The position numbers and the translations under genes were made by a program. Under the pieces are notes generated by a model, which made no database searches, was not told where the DNA came from, and saw only the letters and a program-made list of their open reading frames with translations. A stretch of DNA of 64,000 nucleotides from Paenibacillus sp. FSL H8-0079. Lineage in GTDB: Bacteria > Bacillota > Bacilli > Paenibacillales > Paenibacillaceae. Shown here one piece after another: positions 33,891 through 42,632 of the stretch (its first letter is position 1; each line of letters starts with the position of its first letter). The DNA lies in assembly GCF_037991315.1 (NCBI RefSeq), contig NZ_CP150300.1, forward strand, positions 5,394,001 through 5,458,000, in the 5' to 3' direction.

Positions 33891-34952
33891 ATGAAAAATT
33901 TCGTCATTCTTGGAGGCGGCTATGGCGGCCTCACCATCATCAAGGAACTTCTGGAAGGCAAAATTCCATCCGATACACAAATTATTTTGGTGGACCGCAG
34001 CCCCTTTCAGGGATTAAAGACAGAATATTACGCACTCGCAGCAGGAACCGTATCTGATTACGACCTGCGTATCCAATTTCCAGTGAGCGATAAAGTCACT
34101 TACCGTTATGGAGAAGTTACTTCGATTGACCTGGAACAGCGTCAGATTGAATTTGAAGGCCAAGACCCGCTCGTGTACGACAAACTTGTCATTGGACTTG
34201 GTTGTACAGACCGTTTCCACAATACACCAGGCGCCGAAGACTACAGCTGTACCATTCAGAGCTTCAGCAAAACACGCGAGACCTACCTTCGCCTTAATGA
34301 AGTCAAAGCCTATGGCAATGTGCATATCGTTGGCGGCGGATTAAGTGGTGTCGAGATGGCAGCCGAACTTCGTGAGAGCAGACCGGATCTGAACATCAGC
34401 ATTTTGGATCGTGGTGAACGTGTATTATCCGCTTTCCCGCAACGTCTGTCCGTGTATGTGCATGAATGGTTCAACGAACATCAGGTAGAGACACGCGGGC
34501 ATATCGCCATCTCACGTGTTGAACCAAATGCGATATTTAATCGGGATGAACAGATCCTAACGGATGCTGTCGTGTGGACTGCAGGCATTCAGCCCGTAAA
34601 AGTGGTACAGGATCTGGACGTAACCAAAGACCCTCAAGGTCGTGTCGTCCTGAATGAATACTACCAAATCCCGGAATATACCGATGTATATGTCGTTGGT
34701 GACTGTGCGAGTGTCCCTTATGCACCTAGCGGTCAAGCTGCCGAAGTGCAGGGTGAGCAGATCGCCCATATTCAGCATGCCCTCTGGAAAGGCGAAAAGC
34801 CCAATCCACATCCACTCAAGCTTCGTGGCACACTCGGTGCACTCGGCAAGAAGTCTGGGTTCGGGCTGATGGGCAAAACGTCTATGATGGGACGCGTACC
34901 TCGGATTTTGAAAAGTGGTGTGCTCTGGATGTCCAAGCGCCATCTCGGTTAA
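33891..34952 (+). CDS. yutJ: NDH-2-like FAD/NAD(P) oxidoreductase, YutJ type
   Basis: 353 residues from the ATG at 33891, with AAAGGAAG upstream; this start places FVILGGGYGG (FAD site) at the very N-terminus as expected. The NAD motif VHIVGGGLSGVEMA lies near residue 144. It is homologous to type II NADH dehydrogenases but shorter, and is the second such protein in the window. An in-frame ATG at 33819 with a good ribosome site inside a hairpin would add 24 residues unlike the family. Overlaps the convergent yuzB end by 4 bases. Confidence 0.87.
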   Translation: MKNFVILGGGYGGLTIIKELLEGKIPSDTQIILVDRSPFQGLKTEYYALAAGTVSDYDLRIQFPVSDKVTYRYGEVTSIDLEQRQIEFEGQDPLVYDKLVIGLGCTDRFHNTPGAEDYSCTIQSFSKTRETYLRLNEVKAYGNVHIVGGGLSGVEMAAELRESRPDLNISILDRGERVLSAFPQRLSVYVHEWFNEHQVETRGHIAISRVEPNAIFNRDEQILTDAVVWTAGIQPVKVVQDLDVTKDPQGRVVLNEYYQIPEYTDVYVVGDCASVPYAPSGQAAEVQGEQIAHIQHALWKGEKPNPHPLKLRGTLGALGKKSGFGLMGKTSMMGRVPRILKSGVLWMSKRHLG

Positions 34953-35203
34953 TCGAGATCGAGCTCATCCCAGGCATCGGCTTCGGAAACTTTGGCCAGA
35001 ATGGCGTTATATAGATCTTCCACTTTGTCTGTGATGACAACTTCGCCATTCACCAGTGCAAATGGAGTCATAGAACATTGGCCGCAGTTGGTGAGGCAGC
35101 CGTATTCAATCACATCATAGTCTGGATTTTCTTCCAGTTGATCCATGACTTCATCTGTGCCAAAATGCATATTATTGGCACAAAATTCAATAATCGGTCT
35201 CAT
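34949..35203 (-). CDS. yuzB: YuzB-family protein (DUF1450)
   Basis: 84 residues. IIEFCANNM, EYGCLTNCGQC and PFALVNGEVV match the YuzB family, a thioredoxin-like ferredoxin-type fold with four conserved cysteines. Function is unknown. Convergent with yutJ and divergent from yutI, the same gene neighbourhood as in Bacillus. Confidence 0.88.
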   Translation of the reverse strand: MRPIIEFCANNMHFGTDEVMDQLEENPDYDVIEYGCLTNCGQCSMTPFALVNGEVVITDKVEDLYNAILAKVSEADAWDELDLD

Positions 35204-35283
35204 GTAGGTTCACCTGCTTTGTTTGACCATTTTAATTTGTGGCCATTTGTAATATAATATAGGAAGGAAAGGAGTTGAACAAT

Positions 35284-35529
35284 ATGAGCGAAAACGCACA
35301 AAGCACCATGTATGATGAGGTATCTGATGTGCTTGATAAACTTCGTCCGTTCCTGCAGCGCGATGGCGGTGACGTGGAACTGGTCGACGTGGAGGACGGC
35401 ATCATTAAGCTGAAACTGGTCGGTGCCTGCGGCAGTTGCCCAAGCTCCACCATTACCTTAAAAGCCGGGATTGAACGCGCCCTTCTCGAAGAAGTTGAGG
35501 GTGTACAAGAAGTCGTACAAGTATTCTAA
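35284..35529 (+). CDS. yutI: NifU C-terminal domain protein (YutI/Nfu)
   Basis: 81 residues from the ATG at 35284 with AAAGGAG nine bases upstream (the TTG at 35275 abuts the ribosome site). The motif [13 protein letters not shown] has the CxxC pair C49/C52 of Nfu-type scaffolds. It assembles or transfers Fe-S clusters in the cytoplasm. Lies near the A-type carrier gene. Confidence 0.93.
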   Translation: MSENAQSTMYDEVSDVLDKLRPFLQRDGGDVELVDVEDGIIKLKLVGACGSCPSSTITLKAGIERALLEEVEGVQEVVQVF

Positions 35530-35666
35530 TCAATCCTTCACGAAATAAACCTCAAGAGCCTTTCGCTTCGCATGAAGCGGAGGGCTCTTTTTTTGTGTGC
35601 ATATGCAGAGAGTCCATTTCTCACTGTCACCTTGACCAGTTTTCTACGTACAATCCTCAACTCACC

Positions 35667-36446
35667 TTAAGTATCCTCGCGCTGTATGGTCGGACGAATC
35701 GGATCAAGTCCTCCAGATACATCCATAATGTTACCTGTTATAAAATCGGAATGATCAAGGCACAGATACGTAATCACTCGTGCAATATCTTCACCGCTGC
35801 CAGGACGCCCTCTTGGCGTTTCCTCGTCGGTGATGCCTGCCATCTCATCAATCGTTTTCTCTTTGTTCGCACCACGAATGTCTCCTGGGCATACCATGTT
35901 AACCGTAATTCCATAAGGAGCTTCCTCAACGGCGAGTGTCTTCGTAAAAGATACCAGACCTACCTTCGCAGCCGCATATACGGCGCGATGAGGCCAAGAT
36001 CTCGCTTCTCCAGCATGACTGAAGCCAAAATGGATAATGCGTCCCCATTGCTTGCGTCTCATCTCCGGCAACACACGTTGATCGAGCAACATCGGTCCCA
36101 GCAGGTTTCCCTGCACAAGCATCTGAACCTCATCTTCAGCATAATCCGCAAATAATCGACGCTCACGGACAAATGGCCCTGCGTTATTCACCAAAATATC
36201 AATGCTGCCCAGCTTGTCTTCCACTTGTTCAACCAATGAAGCAATATCTTCAACCTTGGATATATCCGCCTGGATGGCAATGCACCGCACACCCTTGGCT
36301 GTAATCTGAGCCCTTAAAGCCTCAGCTTCTGTTCTGCTGTGTACATAGTTGAGGGCAATATGACACCCTTGATCTGCCAGACTGAGGGCTGTCATTTTAC
36401 CAAGACCTTTGGCACTTCCCGTTATGAGGGCAATCTTTCCCTTCAC
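35667..36446 (-). CDS. short-chain dehydrogenase/reductase
   Basis: 259 residues from a GTG at 36446 with GAGGGGG six bases upstream; earlier in-frame starts (ATG 36452, TTG 36464) touch or precede the ribosome site. It has cofactor motif TGSAKGLG, structural NNAG and active-site YAAAK with an upstream Ser in FGFSHAG. C-terminal FITGNIMDVSGGLDP is typical. The substrate cannot be deduced. Confidence 0.88.
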   Translation of the reverse strand: MKGKIALITGSAKGLGKMTALSLADQGCHIALNYVHSRTEAEALRAQITAKGVRCIAIQADISKVEDIASLVEQVEDKLGSIDILVNNAGPFVRERRLFADYAEDEVQMLVQGNLLGPMLLDQRVLPEMRRKQWGRIIHFGFSHAGEARSWPHRAVYAAAKVGLVSFTKTLAVEEAPYGITVNMVCPGDIRGANKEKTIDEMAGITDEETPRGRPGSGEDIARVITYLCLDHSDFITGNIMDVSGGLDPIRPTIQREDT

Positions 36447-36555
36447 GTTCATCCCCCTCTTCAAAGAGCAGTCACTATCCAGTATAAAAGATTTATCCTC
36501 CTCCTACAACTCGCTTATCTATAAGGAATCATCAACCTGTGATTCCTTATAGATC

Positions 36556-36819
36556 TTGATCGAAATCGGAAGTCTAACCAGCAATAGTGAATTCGGCTCG
36601 TGGTATGTCGTGTTCGAGTATGTGAAGACCGGTCATATCCATGATGACGATCAAAATTTAAGTGCCGAAGAACTGTTAAGCAGTTATATCCGTGGCACAG
36701 AAGAAGACAACAGAGAGCTCGATCCTGAATATAGAACACACATAACAGGTTGGGAAATCGAACCAACATACGATAAGACCAAGCATCAGTTGGTCTACTC
36801 CCACCCTGACCCTTGTTGA
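36556..36819 (+). pseudogene. DUF2167 membrane protein fragment
   Basis: 87 codons including SWYVVFEYVKTGHIHDDD, a Glu/Leu-rich middle and THITGWEIEPTYDKTKHQLVY. This pattern is the central part of DUF2167 proteins, which normally are near 300 residues with a signal peptide and C-terminal membrane helices. Both ends are missing, and no continuation is seen in other frames downstream. An 11-base hairpin (about 36520-36549) lies just upstream. Confidence 0.65.
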
Positions 36820-36850
36820 TTCCCACGTCAGCACAGATTAGGAAACATAA

Positions 36851-36891
36851 AATAAGCCGTATATCTCTTCTGGAGAGATATACGGCTTATT
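36851..36891 (-). terminator. terminator of the met operon
   Basis: A perfect 17-base stem, 36851-36867 with 36875-36891, lies about 38 bases past the metQ stop. The flanking bases allow function in both directions. Confidence 0.85.
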
Positions 36892-36928
36892 TCTTAATAG
36901 CTTCACATCATATCATACATATCGTGAA

Positions 36929-37768
36929 TTATTCAGTTGCAGGTTCAACTGCACCTTTATAACGTTCTTCGATAAATGTTTTCACTTCTTCGGAGTGCAG
37001 AGCAGCAGCCAGTTTCTGGATCGCATCTGCATCCTTGTTGTCCTCACGGGAAACGAGGATGTTAGCGTATGGATTACCTTGCAGATCTTCGATCAGCAAA
37101 GCATCATTCGCCGGATTCAGGTTCGCTTCGAGCGCATAGTTAGCGTTGATGAATACCAGATCCGCTTCATCCAATTGACGAGGCATCATAGCTGCATCCA
37201 GCTCGATGATATCCAGGTTCTTCGGATTTGCTGTGATATCTTGAATCGTAGAAGTGATATTTGTGTTGTCTTTCAGCGTAATGATGCCTTCCTTCGCGAG
37301 CAACAACAGTGCACGTCCACCATTGGATGGGTCATTCGGGATCGCTACTTTTGCGCCGTCTGCCAGTTCATCCAAAGACTTAATCTTTTTGGAGTATCCG
37401 CCAAAAGGCTCAACATGAACAGGTGTTACAGCAACGAGGTTGAATCCACGTTCTTTATTCTCTGTGTCCAGGTAAGGTTGGTGTTGGAAGAAGTTTGCAT
37501 CCAATTTTTCATCAGCAAGTTGCTGATTGGGTTGAACATAGTCATTGAACGTTACGACTTGCAAACGAATACCTTGTGCTTCCAGTTCAGGCTTGATACT
37601 TTCCAGAATCTCTGCGTGTGGTGTAGGTGAAGCTCCAACTTTCAATTCAACTGTACGAGGTGCACCTGCTGAATTGTCTGCGCCGCTATCGGCGTCCTTG
37701 TTGTTTCCGCAAGCTGCGAGAACCGCAATCAACATAAGACTAAGTAGAGCAAAAGACCATTTTTTCAT
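36929..37768 (-). CDS. metQ: methionine ABC transporter binding lipoprotein MetQ
   Basis: 279 residues from the ATG at 37768 with AAGGGG upstream. Lipobox LAAC near residue 18, then a NlpA-family body (VGASPTPHAEILE..., PNDPSNGGRALLLL). It binds D/L-methionine outside the membrane and feeds MetI/MetN. Last gene of metN-metI-metQ under a SAM riboswitch. Confidence 0.95.
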   Translation of the reverse strand: MKKWSFALLSLMLIAVLAACGNNKDADSGADNSAGAPRTVELKVGASPTPHAEILESIKPELEAQGIRLQVVTFNDYVQPNQQLADEKLDANFFQHQPYLDTENKERGFNLVAVTPVHVEPFGGYSKKIKSLDELADGAKVAIPNDPSNGGRALLLLAKEGIITLKDNTNITSTIQDITANPKNLDIIELDAAMMPRQLDEADLVFINANYALEANLNPANDALLIEDLQGNPYANILVSREDNKDADAIQKLAAALHSEEVKTFIEERYKGAVEPATE

Positions 37769-37843
37769 GTGTAAAACCCCTTCTCTAATCATTTTTGTCA
37801 TGTGGCGTCCGCATTATTGCATAACCATCATGTAATCTATGTG

Positions 37844-38503
37844 TTATTTCCTGGTGAAAAATGTAACCAAGCGATCTCCAGCCATCTGGAGAATTTGCAC
37901 TAGAATGATCATCGACACGACGGATATGATCATGATTTCATTCTGATAACGGAAGTATCCATAGTTAATTGCCAGTGTTCCCAGACCTCCACCACCGACC
38001 ATGCCCGCCATCGCCGTATAGGAGACGAGCGTAACGATGGTAATTGTTATACCAGCAAGCAGACCAGGCAACGCCTCAGGCAGTAACACCCGTCTTACAA
38101 TCTGTCCGGTCGATGCACCCATCGCCTGTGCAGCTTCAATGACACCCCGATCGACTTCACGCAAAGTAGTTTCCACCAAACGGGCAAAATAAGGAGCTGC
38201 TGAAATAACCAAAGGAGGTATAACGCCGAGCACCCCGGTAGCAGTACCGACGAGTATACGAGTAAATGGGATAAGTGCAACAATCAATATGATAAATGGG
38301 ACTGAGCGCAAAATATTAACAATCAGGGATAGTATCGTGTACACTGCCCGTGACTTAATCGAAGCAGATCGGGCTGTCATGAACAGCAGAACTCCGAGTG
38401 GTAAACCAAAGATAACGGTAAACAAGCCTGATACACCCAAAATTTGCAGTGTCTCTATGGAAGCTTTACCAACCTCTTCCCAACGTACGGTTGAAAAATC
38501 CAT
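37844..38503 (-). CDS. metI: methionine ABC transporter permease MetI
   Basis: 219 residues with five membrane segments and the permease loop EAAQAMGASTGQIVRRVLLP. It is the membrane channel of the methionine importer. The ATG directly follows the metN stop, and GAGGTG inside metN serves as ribosome site. Confidence 0.95.
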   Translation of the reverse strand: MDFSTVRWEEVGKASIETLQILGVSGLFTVIFGLPLGVLLFMTARSASIKSRAVYTILSLIVNILRSVPFIILIVALIPFTRILVGTATGVLGVIPPLVISAAPYFARLVETTLREVDRGVIEAAQAMGASTGQIVRRVLLPEALPGLLAGITITIVTLVSYTAMAGMVGGGGLGTLAINYGYFRYQNEIMIISVVSMIILVQILQMAGDRLVTFFTRK

Positions 38504-39538
38504 CTAACGAAGCACCTCCACATCAAGTCCCTCTGCGGTCAATTCGGATATGGTCCGTTCAATCGCATCTGACTCACCCTCGAATCGAACGGTCAACTGC
38601 CCATAAGGAACCTGTTTGATCGTAGAGATCGTACCTTGCAGGATGGCAAAATCCACACCTGTCTTACGTACCGTTCTGGACAAAATCGCTTCATATGTTT
38701 TATGACCCAGAAAGGAAATCTTCACTAGTTTAGAAGCAACACCTGCCTGCAATTCAACGCTTGCATTCGCCAGAGCGGTCTCTTCCAGAGCAAGTCCAGC
38801 TTCATGGTCACGCATCGTGAAGTCCCGCGTAATGGCGTGCTGCGGCTTCAGGAATACTTCTGTTACAGGTCCCTGTTCCACAATGCCACCTTGATGAATG
38901 ACAGCAACCTTGTCACAGATGTTCTGGATGACGTGCATCTCATGTGTAATCAGCACAATCGTGAGGTTGTACTTTTCATTAATGTCGAGCAATAATTTCA
39001 GGATTGAATTCGTCGTCTGCGGATCAAGTGCCGAAGTAGCCTCATCACAGAGAAGTACATTCGGATCACTCGCAAGCGCTCTTGCAATCCCAACACGTTG
39101 TTTCTGTCCACCAGATAATTGAGCCGGATATTTACTGCTGTGTTGCTCCAGGCCAACCAGAGCGAGCATTTCCTTCACTTTGCGATCAATGGCTTCCTTA
39201 GGTGTATTTACAAGCTTTAGTGGAAAAGCCACATTGTCATATACCGATGCCGAGGATAGCAGATTAAAGTGTTGAAAAATCATGCCGATCTTGCGTCTCT
39301 GTTGCTGCAATTCAGTTTTACTCAGGTCAGTCAGGTTGACTCCGTCGACCCATACTTCACCCTCCGTTGGACGTTCCAACAAATTAATACAGCGAATCAG
39401 TGTACTTTTACCTGCTCCGGAATGGCCAATGACGCCATAAATTTCACCCTTGCAGATGCTCAAATCCAGATTGGATAACGCTGTTGTGGATTTTGCCCCT
39501 TTACCATACGTCTTGGTCAATCCTTTTAATTCAATCAA
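38504..39538 (-). CDS. metN: methionine ABC transporter ATPase MetN
   Basis: 344 residues from a TTG at 39538 giving MIELKGLTKTYG; a GTG two codons earlier (39544) is the alternative, and both share AGGAAGGGG. Walker A GHSGAGKS, signature LSGGQKQR, Walker B VLLCDEATSALD, and a C-terminal NIL domain that senses methionine. Energises uptake with MetI/MetQ. A longer open frame to 39652 runs through the riboswitch terminator and is not coding. Confidence 0.95.
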   Translation of the reverse strand: MIELKGLTKTYGKGAKSTTALSNLDLSICKGEIYGVIGHSGAGKSTLIRCINLLERPTEGEVWVDGVNLTDLSKTELQQQRRKIGMIFQHFNLLSSASVYDNVAFPLKLVNTPKEAIDRKVKEMLALVGLEQHSSKYPAQLSGGQKQRVGIARALASDPNVLLCDEATSALDPQTTNSILKLLLDINEKYNLTIVLITHEMHVIQNICDKVAVIHQGGIVEQGPVTEVFLKPQHAITRDFTMRDHEAGLALEETALANASVELQAGVASKLVKISFLGHKTYEAILSRTVRKTGVDFAILQGTISTIKQVPYGQLTVRFEGESDAIERTISELTAEGLDVEVLR

Positions 39539-39608
39539 TAGCACTTGCCCCTTCCTACCACCTACATGTATCTTTACCCGAAAGAAAGGAAAACTCCCCT
39601 TTACGTAC

Positions 39609-39650
39609 AAAAAAAGAAGAGCCCCTTTGCAGATACAAAGACGGCTCTTC
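39609..39650 (-). terminator. attenuator terminator of the SAM riboswitch
   Basis: GAAGAGCC (39616-39623) pairs with GGCTCTTC (39643-39650), followed on the minus strand by T7. It is formed when SAM is bound, preventing metNIQ transcription. Confidence 0.9.
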
Positions 39651-39660
39651 ACGTGAATTT

Positions 39661-39806
39661 ACCTTCTCATCTGCCAAAATCGTGTCTTGCACCATTTTGT
39701 AGGAATTAGCACCTAACATCTATAACGAATGACACATGTGTCATTCAGTATAAATCGGTTGCCGGGCTTCATCGGGCCTGTCCCTCCGCCGCTCTCGATA
39801 AGAAAT
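39661..39806 (-). promoter_or_regulatory. SAM-I (S-box) riboswitch upstream of metNIQ
   Basis: The minus strand reads CTTATCGAGAGCGGCGGAGG, then ACAGGCCCGATGAAGCCCGG, then CAACC, later GGTGCTAATTCC and GATGAGAAGG. These are the conserved S-box blocks, and CTTATC/GATGAG form P1. A terminator follows. Confidence 0.96.
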
Positions 39807-39973
39807 ATGAGGTTGTAAGATTCTATAAGTTCATGTAGTTCATGTTATATACTGTTCGAAAGTTCAGAAACTTCTGTAAAAATAATGATATTCATGTACC
39901 ATTCGATCTGAAACTCAGTATAATCCAAGTATTCCGATTTGTCAAAGGGAATTATTTCATTTATTTTACTGCG

Positions 39974-40693
39974 TTAACGTTTCTTACCTCGCTTAAGCCA
40001 TATCTGATTAATGTAGCCGTATGAAGTACTTAACGTTTCACACACCATATCCACGCCCTGACGCATTTCATGCACATGCTGATCCAGATCCTCCAATTTC
40101 ACTTTCCCTTGCAACGTCTGGTGTAACTGCCACAAATCATCATGCATTTCAGAGTTCATGTAGTGAATTTCCATATTACGTCGTTTGCGAAGCTTACTCA
40201 TCGGTTCACGATATGAATCCTTGATCTGAATCAACCGCAAAGCAAGGTCATGATGCTGCGTCGCATAATCGAACTGCCTTAACACGGTAAAATAAGAAAA
40301 ATGCGCTTTTGTATTTGAGGTATTCAGCTCGAATATTTCATTCAATACCGTGCCGACTTTATCCAGAATGGCAAAACAACGGATGAACCCATCTTTATAG
40401 AAATAAACATATCGGGCATACTCGGCTTTCTCTGCCTGCGTCATATCGTCCGTAGATCCTGCAACGACCTTTTTGCGAAAATGAGCAGCAGCGAAACAGC
40501 TTTGCTCCAGTTCATCCAGTGAGGAGATGAGTCCCTGCGTCCACACATACAGTTTCCGATAGTCATGCGTGGGATCATGGTCCACATGCATTTGTCGCTG
40601 AAACAGCTCGAGCGTATGCGCCATGGATTCCATCGCTTCCTTCAATAACCCTTCGTTTATACGCGGCTTTTCCCCGAGCAACGTTCGCAGCAT
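39974..40693 (-). CDS. Cthe_2314-like HEPN domain protein
   Basis: 239 residues, all helical, from the ATG at 40693 with GAGGAGG upstream. LRKRRNMEIHYMNSEMHD contains the RN-x3-H pattern of HEPN domains; the layout fits the Cthe_2314-like HEPN group. HEPN proteins are often RNases or toxin components, but this subgroup has no established role. No nucleotidyltransferase (MNT) partner gene is adjacent. Confidence 0.7.
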   Translation of the reverse strand: MLRTLLGEKPRINEGLLKEAMESMAHTLELFQRQMHVDHDPTHDYRKLYVWTQGLISSLDELEQSCFAAAHFRKKVVAGSTDDMTQAEKAEYARYVYFYKDGFIRCFAILDKVGTVLNEIFELNTSNTKAHFSYFTVLRQFDYATQHHDLALRLIQIKDSYREPMSKLRKRRNMEIHYMNSEMHDDLWQLHQTLQGKVKLEDLDQHVHEMRQGVDMVCETLSTSYGYINQIWLKRGKKR

Positions 40694-40809
40694 AACTAAC
40701 CTCCTCTTTTCCACATCAACAAAGATTCATCACCATCATACATAACCATTCCGAGTATACGTGTAATTGCTACTTGCCATAGGTTGCCCTGATCCCCCTG
40801 ACATCAAAC

Positions 40810-40854
40810 AAAGTCCACCTGTCCAATGATGTACATCACTGGATGGTGGACTTT
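40810..40854 (-). terminator. terminator of ctaA
   Basis: AAAGTCCACC (40810-40819) pairs with GGTGGACTTT (40845-40854), with an inner ATGATGTACATCA palindrome. It is about 40 bases after the ctaA stop. Confidence 0.75.
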
Positions 40855-40892
40855 CAAGTTTAACCCAAGAGTCGTTCCAATTTCAACGGAAT

Positions 40893-41831
40893 TTAGAAAC
40901 GATTAGCCGGGCGATGTAGCTTGTACACTAGGAAACTCATATAGGTTAAAATCCCAAACAATATGGCGATATCCAGCATATGAGCGAGGGCCACGAACAT
41001 GTATACTTCCGGACGGCTCATCGTCACCATCATGAAAATACCAATGACCACTTGCATCAGAATCAGAACAACGGATACCACACCAAGGGTACGCATTTCT
41101 TTGTTATCCGGATGATTACGGTAAGCGAAATGACCCAGAATGGCGATAACAATTACGAGCGACGCAGCCGCAGCACGGTGAGCAAACGCAACCGCTACCC
41201 CACCCGAAAGCTCAGGAATAATCTGCCCATTACAGAGTGGAAATCCGGAACATCCGCCTGCAGAATCCGTGTGGCTCACAAATGCACCTGTGTATACAAC
41301 GAGATACGTGTAAACCGTGGAGAACCAGACCAGATTCCTGAATTTTTTAGTAACCCGAGGGTATCTATTCAGGCGCTCCAATCCACCATCTTTTGCCTCC
41401 TGCCTTATGCCCAAGGCCATCATGAGAGAACTAGCAAAAGCGATCAACGCAAAGCCGAAATGCAGTGCCATGACTGCTGAAGATTGGGAGAAAACGACGG
41501 CAAAAGCCCCCATGATTCCCTGGACGATAACAAATACCAAGGTTAAGAAAGAAAACAATTGCAGGTCACGGCGTGACTTACCGAACCGCAGAAAAGCAAC
41601 AAACGAGGCAATGGACAACAGTCCAGCCAGTGCGCTTACAGCGCGATGGGAATATTCAATAAGTGAAGCCACAGTATGTGCCGGAACGAGTTTTCCGTTA
41701 CATAAAGGCCATTCCGTTCCGCAGCCAAGGCCCGATTCCGTTTTGGTTACGATGCCTCCACCAAAAGTGGCCAGAAACATGACAAGACAGGTTAATACGG
41801 TTAACCATTTAAATAAAGTTAAGTGCTTCAA
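40893..41831 (-). CDS. ctaA: heme A synthase CtaA
   Basis: 312 residues, eight membrane helices in two four-helix halves. Conserved EYSHRAVSALAG (first-half heme His), a Cys pair in CGTEWPLC and again CSGFPLC, and FAHRAAAASL in the second half. It oxidises the heme O methyl group to give heme A for cytochrome aa3 oxidase. The start is a TTG at 41831 with GGGTGAG upstream. ctaB is not adjacent. Confidence 0.93.
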   Translation of the reverse strand: MKHLTLFKWLTVLTCLVMFLATFGGGIVTKTESGLGCGTEWPLCNGKLVPAHTVASLIEYSHRAVSALAGLLSIASFVAFLRFGKSRRDLQLFSFLTLVFVIVQGIMGAFAVVFSQSSAVMALHFGFALIAFASSLMMALGIRQEAKDGGLERLNRYPRVTKKFRNLVWFSTVYTYLVVYTGAFVSHTDSAGGCSGFPLCNGQIIPELSGGVAVAFAHRAAAASLVIVIAILGHFAYRNHPDNKEMRTLGVVSVVLILMQVVIGIFMMVTMSRPEVYMFVALAHMLDIAILFGILTYMSFLVYKLHRPANRF

Positions 41832-42063
41832 TTTTTTCTCACCCGCTGTTGGTTTAAGATGGCGAAGAATATTCTCCGCTTGTTTCGATACTTTGACACT
41901 TATTTCACAACTAAACTCATTATACCGGATAAAATGTTCATTGACGTCGCGCTTTGTGACAAAATGTTAACGTCTGGTGAAATAATGACCCACAGGTCAT
42001 TTGGGATATGTAATTGAGGGATATGCCAGTTGAATTGTGTCTTAAACAGAATCCTGAGCACAC
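41832..42063. other. upstream region of ctaA
   Basis: AT-rich, presumably holding the ctaA promoter. No open frame or recognisable operator is seen before the thioredoxin terminator. Confidence 0.35.
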
Positions 42064-42099
42064 AAACGCCATTTCCCTATTTCAAGAGAAATGGCGTTT
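42064..42099 (-). terminator. terminator of the thioredoxin gene
   Basis: AAACGCCATTTC (42064-42075) pairs perfectly with GAAATGGCGTTT (42088-42099). It lies 46 bases past the stop. Confidence 0.8.
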
Positions 42100-42145
42100 C
42101 ATCTAGTATACCCTTTTACAACATGAACCTGTCATGCTTTTATTA

Positions 42146-42490
42146 TCATTTATGGATCGTGTTGTACACTTCAACTGCGCGATCTAAGAACTGCTCAATC
42201 TCTTCTCTCGACTTGCGCAGCTTGTTCACGTACCGTACGAGTTCGCGGCCATCTGTATACGCCACAAAGCTCGGAATGCCAAGAATGTTCTGCTCTTCAC
42301 TAACGGTTCCAACCTGGTCTACATCGACCTCAATTAAAGTCAGTTCACGTGCATATTTCGCTTCAACCTCAGGCATAAACGGATCGATGTATTTGCAGTC
42401 TCCACACCAGTCAGCCTTGAATACGGCAATCGTTAAACGTGGGGATTGAATGGCTACATCAAATGCCGGTTTGGATGTAATTGATTCCAT
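42146..42490 (-). CDS. thioredoxin-family protein
   Basis: 114 residues from the ATG at 42490 with AAAGGAAG nine bases upstream; the ATG at 42499 directly touches the ribosome site. The active site FKADWCGDCKYIDPF carries WCGDC instead of WCGPC, and cis-Pro lies in GIPSFVAY. Probably a cytoplasmic disulfide reductase or thiol-based sensor. Divergent from the DUF2515 gene. Confidence 0.9.
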   Translation of the reverse strand: MESITSKPAFDVAIQSPRLTIAVFKADWCGDCKYIDPFMPEVEAKYARELTLIEVDVDQVGTVSEEQNILGIPSFVAYTDGRELVRYVNKLRKSREEIEQFLDRAVEVYNTIHK

Positions 42491-42632
42491 TAGGTTCATC
42501 TTCCTTTCTGTACCTTGTCTTAACCTAAGTGAAGCAAATTGGCGAGTGGAAGTCAAATAATCAGCGCATACTTAGAATAAACCACATGGTCTGTGAAATT
42601 AAACCCAGAACATCATGAAAGGATGTCACATC

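Noticed and set aside
39539..39652. N-terminal extension of metN through an upstream open frame
   Set aside because: The extension lies in the riboswitch terminator and does not resemble MetN; TTG/GTG near 39540 have the ribosome site.
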